From assembly GCA_012800565.1 (NCBI GenBank), contig JAAZIZ010000328.1, positions 1 to 14,248 on the forward strand: a stretch of DNA of 14,248 nt, written 5' to 3'. Positions 6,917-13,595 of the stretch are shown here, one piece after another. The position numbers were made by a program, and so were the translations under genes. Within the stretch, counting starts at the first letter, position 1, and each line of letters starts with the position of its first letter. Below the pieces are notes generated by a model. The model was not told the origin of the DNA. It ran no database searches and saw only the letters and a program-made list of their open reading frames with translations. Origin of the DNA: Lentisphaerota bacterium. GTDB taxonomy: Bacteria > Verrucomicrobiota > Lentisphaeria > Oligosphaerales > Oligosphaeraceae.

Positions 6917-7897
6917 TTATGGCTGTTGCAGGAGCTCCCCGAGATAATCCCAAGTCGGGCCCAGTTTGCGTAATTGCACCAGCCGGGCGAACAGCTGGCT
7001 GTCAGGTCCGAATAAAGTGCCGGCCAGGCGCAGGACAAAGCCGTTGGGGCTGCTGGCGGAATACCCTGCCGATGGCTGGGACAAGTCGCGCAGAAAAGAA
7101 ATTTTTTCGCGTTCCGAGACGGGGACAGGCGGAATGCCCTGGCACTGCAGAGCGATATCCCGGAGCAGCCTGGGGTTGCTCAGCAGTCCTCTGGCGACGA
7201 GCAGCCCGTCGATCCGGGCAGCGGAATACATCTGCAAGGCATCCTGCGGGGTGCGGATGTCACCGCAGCCGAAAAGCGCCAGATCGGGCAGCAGTTCCCG
7301 GAACCGCCGCAGGCGCTCCAAGCCATCCGGGATGGGCTGGTACATTTCCCGGACTGTGCGGTAGTGTACTGTGAGCAGGTCTGGCTGACCCAGGCGCAGA
7401 GCTGCCGCCAAGACCGGGATTTCAGCCGGGCTCTGATAGCCGGCCCGGATTTTGCAGCTCAGCAGGCGGTGCCCGCATTTTTCCCGCAGCAGCAACAGGG
7501 TCTGGCTGATCCATTCCGGCTCCAGCAGGCAGGTTCCTCCACCGCCGTTGGCCAGTACTGTCGGGCTGGGGCAGGCGCAGTTGAGGTCCACGCCTGCGGC
7601 TCCCAGGATAAATAGGCGCTTGGCGGTCTCGGCCAGGCGTTCGGAATGGATGCCCATGATTTGGGCCACGACCGGCAAGCCGCTGTCGAGATATGGCTGC
7701 AGCCAATTCTGCAAGCGCGCCATCCGGGGAACACCGGTGGAGATGCGCAGGAATGGCGTCCACCAGGCGGAGACCCAGCCGCGGCTGCTCATTGCGCTGA
7801 TGAAGCTTCCCTCGCTGATGCCGTCCATCGGTCCGGGCAGTAGTCTGGGCAGGGCGGTATTCTGGAGCAATATCGGCAGCAGCAGAGTCTGGAGCAT
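6917..7897 (-). CDS. dus: tRNA-dihydrouridine synthase, DusC-like
   Basis: FMN-dependent enzyme that reduces uridine to dihydrouridine in tRNA using NADPH. The start is placed at ATG 7897 (MLQTLLLP, 326 residues): the frame is open further up, to 7990, but that part lies inside the preceding glycosyltransferase gene and adds a stretch unlike the family. Features from this start: PGPMDGIS near the N-terminus (FMN phosphate and substrate region), the catalytic cysteine C109 in NCACPSPTV followed by a glycine-rich GGGG-TCLL as in DusC-type proteins, K149 in KIRAG, H178 in VHYRT, the FMN-binding GCGDI and the ARGLLSNP segment. The residue before the catalytic Cys is Ala rather than the common Gly. 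The start is 4 nt after the upstream stop with no clear Shine-Dalgarno, so translation is probably coupled. DusC-like is a resemblance; the modified tRNA position cannot be read from the sequence. Confidence 0.9.
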   Translation of the reverse strand: MLQTLLLPILLQNTALPRLLPGPMDGISEGSFISAMSSRGWVSAWWTPFLRISTGVPRMARLQNWLQPYLDSGLPVVAQIMGIHSERLAETAKRLFILGAAGVDLNCACPSPTVLANGGGGTCLLEPEWISQTLLLLREKCGHRLLSCKIRAGYQSPAEIPVLAAALRLGQPDLLTVHYRTVREMYQPIPDGLERLRRFRELLPDLALFGCGDIRTPQDALQMYSAARIDGLLVARGLLSNPRLLRDIALQCQGIPPVPVSEREKISFLRDLSQPSAGYSASSPNGFVLRLAGTLFGPDSQLFARLVQLRKLGPTWDYLGELLQQP

Positions 7898-7901
7898 ATT
7901 T

Positions 7902-8642
7902 TCAGCGTTCGAAGGTGGCGCGCAGCAACCAGGCGATGCGGGGCAGCGCCAGCCAGGGTGTATGTCGTTTGGCGATGACATAAGTCTCATTGCGGGCCAG
8001 CTTGCGGTTGCGGTTGGCCATGCCGCCGGCTTCCATATTCACCAGAGCCTGGGTCAGATACTGCAGACGGGCGCTTTTTTTGCGGCAGCGCCAGATGAAA
8101 TCGTAGTCGGCCGAGATGTGGTAGCGGGTGTCATAGTGCCCCAGGCGCTTGTAGAGCCGGCGGTGAAAGAAACAGCCGGGATGGGGGACTGGCATAAGTA
8201 CTGGCAGCCAGCGCAGGCTGCGGGTAGGTAAGACTCTGATGATTTTCCCTTCCGTGAGCAAATTCACCGGGCAGACTACTCCGTCGAGCTCGTTTCCGAC
8301 GGCAAAAGTCTCACTGACCGTCTGAAGCGCCTGCGGTTCATACCAGTCATCGCTGTTGAGCAGTGCGATGATGTCACCGCTGGCATTCTCAAGTCCCAGG
8401 TTCCAGGCTGCAGGGATGCCGGCTACTTCGGGAACCTGCTCCTGCTGAATCACCTTGGCGCGGATGCCGGCCGCCTGGAGGCGGGGCAGCTGCTCCGCGA
8501 TGATTGCCGGAGTCGCATCGCTGGAACCGCCATCGACGAACAAATACTCGTCAGGTTTGCAGGTCTGCAGGAGCACAGAGTCGATACAGCGTTTCAGGGT
8601 GGCGGCGCTGTTCAGACAGATAGTTATCAGGGTAATACTCAT
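7902..8642 (-). CDS. Family 2 glycosyltransferase
   Basis: GT-A fold, inverting glycosyltransferase of 246 residues, probably cytoplasmic or membrane-peripheral, transferring a nucleotide-activated sugar to a glycan or lipid-linked acceptor. The N-terminus ITLITICLNSAATLKRCIDS is the typical GT2 nucleotide-binding start; VDGGSSDAT (36-44) follows, and the DXD-type metal site is N96-S-D98-D99-W. An HPGCFFHR segment (154-161) and ISADYDF (176-182) are typical of the acceptor side and the catalytic-base region of WcaA-like GT2 enzymes. No membrane helix is seen. Its ATG overlaps the TGA of the DUF2304 gene (ATGA at 8642-8639), so translation is coupled. The sugar donor cannot be predicted. Confidence 0.9.
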   Translation of the reverse strand: MSITLITICLNSAATLKRCIDSVLLQTCKPDEYLFVDGGSSDATPAIIAEQLPRLQAAGIRAKVIQQEQVPEVAGIPAAWNLGLENASGDIIALLNSDDWYEPQALQTVSETFAVGNELDGVVCPVNLLTEGKIIRVLPTRSLRWLPVLMPVPHPGCFFHRRLYKRLGHYDTRYHISADYDFIWRCRKKSARLQYLTQALVNMEAGGMANRNRKLARNETYVIAKRHTPWLALPRIAWLLRATFER

Positions 8643-9004
8643 GGTTCAGACTCCGGAGGAGTGCGGGATGGTTCGGTTGACGGCGGCGGGGTATGGGTTA
8701 GCAGTGCGATGCTGCGGGTCAGAGTGGTGATATCACGTTCAAGGCGGCGGAATTTGCCCAGGATGAGAATGCTGCCGACATAGACATAGAGTACCAGCAG
8801 GTAGGTGATCAGGTCAGCCCCTCGTCCGACCCCCAGGCGCTGGGCCACCAGGCTGGTGAATTCCGGTACCAGGGTCAGGCAAATGCCCAATGCGAACTGG
8901 CAGATGAAGAACAGACGGGCAATCAGGCGGTGCTTCAAAGCTACCAGGCAGAGGGCCGAAGCCAGCAGGAAGCCTAAAATCAAAATTACTTGTATCCAGT
9001 TCAT
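8639..9004 (-). CDS. DUF2304 family small membrane protein
   Basis: A 121-residue integral membrane protein with three predicted helices at about 3-23, 28-48 and 65-83. The loop LGVGRGADLITYL (58-70) is the hallmark of DUF2304. A charged segment (FRRLERDITTL, about 85-95) follows, then a Pro/Ser/Thr/Glu-rich tail ending PPESEP. DUF2304 genes commonly sit next to GT2 glycosyltransferase genes, as here on both sides, and are thought to act as small membrane partners of such enzymes in lipid-linked sugar transfer; the biochemical role is not established. The ATG at 9004 has no good Shine-Dalgarno and lies 57 nt after the previous stop. The end overlaps the next gene by 4 nt. Confidence 0.88.
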   Translation of the reverse strand: MNWIQVILILGFLLASALCLVALKHRLIARLFFICQFALGICLTLVPEFTSLVAQRLGVGRGADLITYLLVLYVYVGSILILGKFRRLERDITTLTRSIALLTHTPPPSTEPSRTPPESEP

Positions 9005-9061
9005 AAATCGGCAACCATTTTTGTGATGAGCAGGCAGTCAAGGCCGGATTGAGGCACCGGA

Positions 9062-9742
9062 CTAACGCAGGAGCTTGTTGAGCAGCAGGTCCAGGAGGAT
9101 GTTCAAGGAGTTGCTCAGGCGCTGGCCTTTGGCTTGCGCGTAAGCGCTGTAACTGATCTGAGTCGGCACCTCCACCACCCGCAGGCGGTGGCGGCGGATT
9201 TGCTGCAATATCTCGCTGGCGTGGGCCATGCGGTTTTCCTGCAGGCAGATCAGCTGCAAGGCCCGTCGGTTCAAGGCCCGGAAACCGTTGTGGGCATCGC
9301 TGAGCCACAGACCGGTGAAAAGCAGATTCACGCATCGGGCGCATTGCAGCAGCAGGCGTTTGCGCCGGGGTACTCCGGCGCTGTCCTGGGGACGCAGAAA
9401 GCGCGAACCGAGCACCACGTCGGCTCCTTCAGAGAGTGCGGTCAGGAACTGCCCAATGTCCTCGACCCGGTGCTGACCATCGGCATCGAAATGCAGTACT
9501 GCCTGTGCGCCCTGGCTCCGGGCATAGTCCATACCGGTCTGCAGGGCTGCACCTTGCCCTAAGTTGAGGGGATGCCTGATGAGGTGCACTGGCAGACCAC
9601 GCAGCACTTCGGCTGCCGGCGGGGTGGAGGCGTCATCGACAATGACGATCTGCAGCCCGGTTTCCAGTGCCCGGCAGACGGTGTCGCGCAGGACTTCCTG
9701 CTCGTTGTAACAGGGAATGATAATCCATTCTGTTGCTGACAT
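9062..9742 (-). CDS. Family 2 glycosyltransferase, DPM1/polyprenyl-phosphate sugar synthase-like
   Basis: A 226-residue GT-A glycosyltransferase of the dolichyl-phosphate mannose synthase-like group, without membrane helices. Motifs in order: IIPCYNE (8-14), IVDDAS (34-39), the metal-binding D86-A-D88-G-Q-H in FDADGQHRVEDI, LGSRF (111-115) and NGFRALNRRAL in the acceptor half. Enzymes of this group move a sugar from a nucleotide donor to polyprenyl phosphate on the inner membrane face. Pairing with DUF2304 fits such a lipid-linked step, since this protein lacks its own membrane anchor. It is the first gene of the minus-strand operon. The ATG at 9742 has only a weak upstream GGTAAT. The donor sugar is not predictable. 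Confidence 0.9.
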   Translation of the reverse strand: MSATEWIIIPCYNEQEVLRDTVCRALETGLQIVIVDDASTPPAAEVLRGLPVHLIRHPLNLGQGAALQTGMDYARSQGAQAVLHFDADGQHRVEDIGQFLTALSEGADVVLGSRFLRPQDSAGVPRRKRLLLQCARCVNLLFTGLWLSDAHNGFRALNRRALQLICLQENRMAHASEILQQIRRHRLRVVEVPTQISYSAYAQAKGQRLSNSLNILLDLLLNKLLR

Positions 9743-9833
9743 ATTATTACCATAACTGTTTTTTAGCCACTTGCACTTAAAAAAACCAAATTCAGGATGT
9801 TTTCTGTCATTTTGGTGTTACATTAAGAGAATT

Positions 9834-9856
9834 GTACTTGAGTAGCGGAAAAGTAC
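9834..9856. promoter_or_regulatory. Dyad GTACTT-N11-AAGTAC, possible operator
   Basis: GTACTT (9834-9839) and its exact complement AAGTAC (9851-9856) are separated by 11 nt, a spacing suited to a dimeric repressor on one DNA face or to a leader-RNA stem. It abuts the 14-bp palindrome at 9856-9869. A 6-bp dyad in a divergent region can occur by chance. Confidence 0.25.
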
Positions 9857-9886
9857 TGGCCCGGGCCAGGCTTTTTTGTTTTTCAG
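9856..9886 (+). promoter_or_regulatory. Nucleotidyltransferase leader hairpin plus T-tract (terminator-like)
   Basis: A perfect 14-bp palindrome, CTGGCCCGGGCCAG (9856-9869), is followed by GC, six T (9872-9877), G and TTTTTCAGC. It can fold as a 5-bp stem with a CCGG loop and has the form of an intrinsic terminator, yet it lies 49 nt before the start of the gene it precedes. That position fits an attenuator or a U-rich leader. Its layout closely resembles the murE leader (2398-2434). Confidence 0.4.
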
Positions 9887-9918
9887 CTGTTTGAGTTCTG
9901 GATTTGGAAAGGACAGGT

Positions 9919-10827
9919 ATGCAATCTCCCACACTGGTAGTTTTAGCAGCTGGCATGGGCAGCCGTTACGGCGGCATCAAACAGATGGACCCGGTAGGCC
10001 CAGACGGTGAATTCGTGCTGGATTATTCGGTGTTTGATGCCTGGCGGGCGGGTTTCAAGCGCGTGGTCTTTATTATTCGCGAGGAACTGGAAGCACCGCT
10101 GCGAGAGCATTTCGGCAGCAAGCTGGAGGGAAAACTTGAGGTTGCGTACGTCTGCCAGCGCCTGAACGATCTGCCGGCCCCCTTTGTCTGTCCTGAAACG
10201 CGTCAGAAGCCTTGGGGGACGGGGCATGCCATCTGGTCTGCCCGAGGAGCGGTCAAAGGTGCTTTTGCCGCCATCAACGCGGACGATTTTTACGGCGCCA
10301 GCTCCTACCAGGTGCTGGCGGACTTCCTGAAATCTCCGGAGTGTGATCAGGATACTTATGCGATGGTCGCCTATCGCCTGTCTAACACCCTGTCCGATTT
10401 CGGCAGTGTCTCGCGCGGTATCTGTACTGAGGATTCTCAGGGATATCTGCAGGATGTGGTTGAGCGCGTCAGCATTGAACCCTGCCCGGGGGGGGCACGC
10501 TACCGGGATGCAGAGGGGCAATGGCAGCCTTTGAGCGGTGCCGAACCGGCCTCCTTGAATCTCTGGGGCTTCTCCGACAGCCTGTTCGGGCGGATGGAAA
10601 AGCTGTTTGTGGAATTCCTGCAGAGCCGCGGCAACGAGAGCAAGAGTGAATTTTTTATTCCCACCGTGGTTGACACGCTGATCAAGCGCGGCTTGTGCCG
10701 GACCAAGGTGCTGCATACAACCGAGCATTGGTTCGGTATGACCTACGCAGAGGACCGGGCGATGGTGGTGGAAAAGATTGCCGCTTTGACCGCCCAAGGA
10801 GTCTATCCCGAGCATCTCTGGCAATAG
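9919..10827 (+). CDS. Sugar-1-phosphate nucleotidyltransferase (NTP_transferase family)
   Basis: Predicted cytoplasmic enzyme of 302 residues joining a sugar-1-phosphate to an NTP to give an NDP-sugar and pyrophosphate. The ATG at 9919 is chosen because AAAGGA (9908-9913) lies 5 nt upstream; a TTG at 9904 would start before this Shine-Dalgarno. The nucleotide-binding loop is LAAGMGSRYGGIKQ (G12-x-G14-S-R16-YGG and K21). An N120-A-D122-D123 segment (INADDFYG) is the typical metal/sugar site, and KPWGTGHA is the base-binding segment. It is the first gene of a plus-strand set followed by a NahK-like kinase and a ROK-like protein, which points to an amino sugar or hexosamine as substrate. The kinase/nucleotidyltransferase pairing recalls AmgK-MurU MurNAc recycling, but this protein is longer than MurU. 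Exact substrate and nucleotide are inferred, not shown. Confidence 0.85.
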   Translation: MQSPTLVVLAAGMGSRYGGIKQMDPVGPDGEFVLDYSVFDAWRAGFKRVVFIIREELEAPLREHFGSKLEGKLEVAYVCQRLNDLPAPFVCPETRQKPWGTGHAIWSARGAVKGAFAAINADDFYGASSYQVLADFLKSPECDQDTYAMVAYRLSNTLSDFGSVSRGICTEDSQGYLQDVVERVSIEPCPGGARYRDAEGQWQPLSGAEPASLNLWGFSDSLFGRMEKLFVEFLQSRGNESKSEFFIPTVVDTLIKRGLCRTKVLHTTEHWFGMTYAEDRAMVVEKIAALTAQGVYPEHLWQ

Positions 10828-10858
10828 GTCCGGGCAGTTATTTTTCTGTGATTTTTTC
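10818..10858 (+). promoter_or_regulatory. T-rich leader of the kinase gene with weak stem
   Basis: Between the nucleotidyltransferase stop and the kinase start is a T-rich stretch (10838-10858) preceded by GGGCAG, which can pair imperfectly with CTGGC at 10818-10822 (one G-G mismatch) inside the end of the upstream gene. It resembles the murE leader around GCCAGTGTATTTTTT. It could be a partial terminator that reduces downstream expression or a U-rich ribosome-loading leader. Low confidence. Confidence 0.2.
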
Positions 10859-10888
10859 ATTTATCCAATCCAGATAGGAGTGTCGTCA

Positions 10889-12004
10889 GTGAATCCTGGT
10901 ATCAAGCATGATCTTAGCAAGGTGGTTCCGTTTTTCCGCTTTCGGGGCATCATGAAAGGTGCCGAGCCTTGGGGCTCCGGGCACATCAATGACACCTACC
11001 GTCTGCATATAGAGCAGGGCGGCCGGGACATGTATTACATCCTCCAGCGCATCAATGACAAGGTCTTTCCTGACGTCCCCAAGATGATGGACAACATCCG
11101 GCGGGTCACCACCCACATTCGGGAAAAGCTTGCGGAAATTCCTGGCAGCAATTTCAGCCGTGAGTCCCTGAGCATTATCTACACCTTGGATGATAAGCCG
11201 TTTTATCTGGATGTGTACGGGAATTTCTGGCGTGCGTATGTGTTTGTCGAACATGCCCAGACCTATGATTTCGTCTCTTCGCCGGATCAGGCCTACCAGG
11301 CGGCCAAGGCTTTCGGGCGCTTCCAGTCGATGCTGCGGGACTTGCCGGGCGGCCCCTTGTATGAAGTTATTCCGGACTTTCATAATACGCCCCGGCGCTT
11401 TGAGAAATTCCAGGCTGCGTTAGCCGCTGACAAGCTGGGGCGTGCGGCTTCGGCTCAGGCGGAGATTGAGTTTGCAATGGCGCGGCAGGACAGCACTTCA
11501 GTAGTAGTTGACAAGCTGGCCAGTGGCGAACTGCCGACCCGGGTCACGCATAACGATACCAAGATCAACAACGTGATGCTGAATGATGCTGATGGACATG
11601 GCATCTGTGTCATTGACCTGGACACCGTGATGCCAGGTTCGGTGCTGTATGATTTTGGTGATGAAGTGCGCACGACTACTGCGAGTGCGGCTGAGGATGA
11701 GCGAGACTTGAGCAAGGTGAAATTCCGGCTTGACCTGTTTTCAGAACTGGTGCGCGGATACATGGAAAGCGCAGGTGATTTCCTGACTCCGGAAGAGGTC
11801 CGGCTGCTGCCGTTTTCCGGTCGCCTGATTACCTTTGAGATCGGCTTGCGCTTCCTGACTGATTATCTGGAGGGTGATACTTATTTCAAGACCCACCGCG
11901 AGGGACATAACCTCGACCGCTGCCGCACCCAGTTTGAGATGGTCAGGCAGATGGAAGAACAGGCTGAAGCCATGGAAGCCATTGTCGCAAAATATCGCAA
12001 ATAG
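10889..12004 (+). CDS. NahK-like anomeric (N-acetyl)hexosamine kinase, APH fold
   Basis: Predicted cytoplasmic kinase of 371 residues that phosphorylates the anomeric hydroxyl of a (amino)sugar, giving sugar-1-phosphate. The start is placed at GTG 10889 because AGGAG (10876-10880) lies 8 nt upstream; a GTG at 10880 would overlap that Shine-Dalgarno. N-terminal residues WGSGHINDTY are the glycine-rich ATP loop and YYILQRIN follows as in NahK-like proteins. The catalytic loop is VTHNDTKINN with D223 as the likely base, and the metal-binding segment is D243-L-D245-TVMPG, followed by DFGDEVRT. These motifs match the N-acetylhexosamine 1-kinase branch of the aminoglycoside phosphotransferase superfamily. 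With the nucleotidyltransferase just upstream (61-nt gap) it forms a kinase plus NDP-sugar synthase pair. GlcNAc, GalNAc or MurNAc are plausible substrates; antibiotic phosphorylation is unlikely in this context. Confidence 0.85.
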   Translation: MNPGIKHDLSKVVPFFRFRGIMKGAEPWGSGHINDTYRLHIEQGGRDMYYILQRINDKVFPDVPKMMDNIRRVTTHIREKLAEIPGSNFSRESLSIIYTLDDKPFYLDVYGNFWRAYVFVEHAQTYDFVSSPDQAYQAAKAFGRFQSMLRDLPGGPLYEVIPDFHNTPRRFEKFQAALAADKLGRAASAQAEIEFAMARQDSTSVVVDKLASGELPTRVTHNDTKINNVMLNDADGHGICVIDLDTVMPGSVLYDFGDEVRTTTASAAEDERDLSKVKFRLDLFSELVRGYMESAGDFLTPEEVRLLPFSGRLITFEIGLRFLTDYLEGDTYFKTHREGHNLDRCRTQFEMVRQMEEQAEAMEAIVAKYRK

Positions 12005-12013
12005 GTTGCAAAG

Positions 12014-12028
12014 GCCGCTGCCCGCGGC
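12014..12028 (+). promoter_or_regulatory. Hairpin in the leader of the ROK-like gene
   Basis: GCCGC (12014-12018) and GCGGC (12024-12028) form a 5-bp GC stem with a 5-nt loop, followed by the T-rich tract TTGCTTTCTTCTTATTC. It lies 43 nt before the next start codon and could attenuate or process the polycistronic RNA. The stem is short and the T-tract is interrupted. Confidence 0.25.
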
Positions 12029-12071
12029 GTTGCTTTCTTCTTATTCTTAAACCCAACCAGGAGAGCAACTG

Positions 12072-13526
12072 ATGAAAACACAATTCAAGCTTATCAAGCC
12101 GAAATTTGTCCCGGTTCTGGACCCTGCCTTCCGTCCACCAGTGCTGGCAAACCGCTTTTTTTTGCAGGAAGTACAGCAATCCGGTGCAGGAGTACCTTTC
12201 CTGGTGGCGGTGGAACGTGACCAAGGCCGCGTTTCGCGCTTCGATACTACAGTCTTCGATACGCGGCACCCGCGGGCAGCCGCCAACTTTTTCTACGTTG
12301 AGCGGCTTCTGAAGTTCCTGCTCTGGCAGTTCGGTGGCTGGAAAGTCAGCATCCACGGTCCGGCGGAGCTGGTGCGCTATCTGCAAGCCTGCTACAGCGA
12401 TACCGGTATCCGCAGCTTTGATGCCGAATTTTGGGGCGACCAGACTTATCAGCAGGAGATGACCATCATTTATGTGCCCACGCCTGCGGATATGCCGCCT
12501 GCCAATGACGGTGCCGGCAGTGCAGTGGTATTAGACTGGAGGGGCTGGCGTATCGGCTTTGACCTGGGTGCGAGCGACCGCAAAGTCGCCGTGGTCAAGG
12601 ATGGCAAATTGGCCCTGAAAGCGGACGGCGAGCCGGTGCTCAGCGAGGAGTACGTCTGGGACCCCAGGCCGCAGACTGACATTAAGTGGCACTTTGAGAA
12701 TATCGACTGGATTCTGCGGGAAGCCGAGAAGGCTATCAAAGCAGTTGATCCTGCCGCAAAGGTTTCTGCCATTGGCGGCAGTTCTGCGGGGGTCTATGTC
12801 GATGGCATGGTGCGGGTGGCTTCATTGTTCCGCGGTATCACTCCGCGTGAGCGCTTCGAAAAAGAAGCTGCGCCGATTTTCAAGGATATTGCGAAAAAAT
12901 GGGGAGTTCCGCTGCGCTTGGAGAATGATGGCGATGTGACGGCTCTGGCCGGTGCCATAGCTTTGCAGGACGGTGCAGTTTTGGGACTGGCCATGGGTTC
13001 CTCGCTGGCCGGTGGTTATGTTGATGACCACATGACCATCAAGGGCTGGATGAACGAACTGGCCTTTGCGCCAGTGGATTACAATCCTCATGCCGCAGTC
13101 GATGAATGGTCGCGTGATTTTGGGGTGGGAGCTAACTACTTCTCGCAGCAGGCAGTAGCCAGGCTGATCCCACTGGCTGGCATTGAGATGCCTGATATCC
13201 CTGCAGCTGCCTTCCCGTTGCGTTTGAAACGGGTGCAGGAACTAATGGCCAAGGGCGATGCCCGGGCCAGGAAAATCTACGAGACCATCGGAGTCTATTT
13301 TGGCTACAGCGTGGCTCATTACTGCAGCTTTTACCAGCCTGTCCGCCATATTGAGGTATTGGGGCGGGTGGTCAGCGGTGAGGGCGGACAGATCATCCTG
13401 GAAGAGGCTCGCAAGGTCTTGCAGGCCGAATTCCCGGAATTGTCCGGCATTCATTTTTATGAGCCTGACGAGCGGGAGAAGCGTCACGGTCAGGCGGCTG
13501 CAGCCGCGAGTCTGCCCATTGTATAA
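12072..13526 (+). CDS. ROK-family-like (ASKHA) sugar kinase with N-terminal extension
   Basis: A 484-residue protein. Residues about 160-475 have the actin-like sugar-kinase fold: phosphate-1 loop IGFDLGASDRKVAVV (D164-L-G166), an E284-N-D286 segment in which D286 matches the ROK catalytic Asp (usual ENDAN, here ENDGD), and an AMGSSLAGGY loop in place of the usual GTGxGGG phosphate-2 motif. The ROK zinc cluster (CxCGxxGCxE) is absent: the GE-GH region reads NELAF and is followed by VDYNPHAAVDEW. About 150 N-terminal residues precede the fold and show no DNA-binding helix-turn-helix. It may be a hexose/amino-sugar kinase or a sugar-sensing relative. The ATG has AGGAGAG 6-7 nt upstream. It follows the anomeric kinase by 67 nt and probably belongs to the same operon, so two sugar-phosphorylating proteins of different folds sit side by side. 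Confidence 0.75.
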   Translation: MKTQFKLIKPKFVPVLDPAFRPPVLANRFFLQEVQQSGAGVPFLVAVERDQGRVSRFDTTVFDTRHPRAAANFFYVERLLKFLLWQFGGWKVSIHGPAELVRYLQACYSDTGIRSFDAEFWGDQTYQQEMTIIYVPTPADMPPANDGAGSAVVLDWRGWRIGFDLGASDRKVAVVKDGKLALKADGEPVLSEEYVWDPRPQTDIKWHFENIDWILREAEKAIKAVDPAAKVSAIGGSSAGVYVDGMVRVASLFRGITPRERFEKEAAPIFKDIAKKWGVPLRLENDGDVTALAGAIALQDGAVLGLAMGSSLAGGYVDDHMTIKGWMNELAFAPVDYNPHAAVDEWSRDFGVGANYFSQQAVARLIPLAGIEMPDIPAAAFPLRLKRVQELMAKGDARARKIYETIGVYFGYSVAHYCSFYQPVRHIEVLGRVVSGEGGQIILEEARKVLQAEFPELSGIHFYEPDEREKRHGQAAAAASLPIV

Positions 13527-13550
13527 CTCGCGGAGGCAATAGATTAACTC

Positions 13551-13575
13551 GCCGGGGCACTCATTCTGCCCCGGC
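13551..13575 (+). terminator. Strong hairpin between ROK-like gene and small gene
   Basis: GCCGGGGCA (13551-13559) and TGCCCCGGC (13567-13575) form a perfect 9-bp, GC-rich stem with a 7-nt loop, 24 nt after the ROK stop. No T-run follows on the plus strand; the next gene's Shine-Dalgarno (AGGAAA) starts 8 nt later. It may end or pause transcription without a U-tract, protect the upstream RNA 3' end, or structure the 5' leader of the small gene. Calling it a terminator is only one option. Confidence 0.4.
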
Positions 13576-13595
13576 AGTGCATTAGGAAATATGAT

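Larger units (their letters stand above)
9743..9918. promoter_or_regulatory. Divergent control region between glycan operon and sugar-activation operon
   Basis: These 176 bp separate two divergently read gene sets and must hold both promoters. The left two-thirds (9743-9835) is AT-rich, with a run of seven A (9779-9785) and several T-runs. I could not choose a convincing -35/-10 pair on either strand. A dyad and a terminator-like hairpin in this region are listed separately. Confidence 0.5.

Noticed and set aside
7898..7990. Upstream extension of the dus frame to 7990
   Set aside because: The extra 31 residues lie within the preceding glycosyltransferase gene and are unlike Dus N-termini; ATG 7897 sits 4 nt after that gene's stop and begins the family-like sequence.
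9904..9918. TTG at 9904 as start of the nucleotidyltransferase
   Set aside because: It precedes the AAAGGA Shine-Dalgarno that serves the ATG at 9919.
9943..10860. Minus-strand open frame (305 codons) opposite the nucleotidyltransferase
   Set aside because: It mirrors a gene with clear NTP-transferase motifs and a good Shine-Dalgarno; the antisense product has no recognisable domain.
10880..10888. GTG at 10880 as start of the kinase
   Set aside because: It overlaps the AGGAG at 10876-10880; the GTG at 10889 has proper 8-nt spacing.
10889..12004. Aminoglycoside resistance phosphotransferase
   Set aside because: The HNDTK loop and DLDTVMPG segment fit the sugar 1-kinase (NahK-like) branch, and the neighbour is a sugar nucleotidyltransferase.
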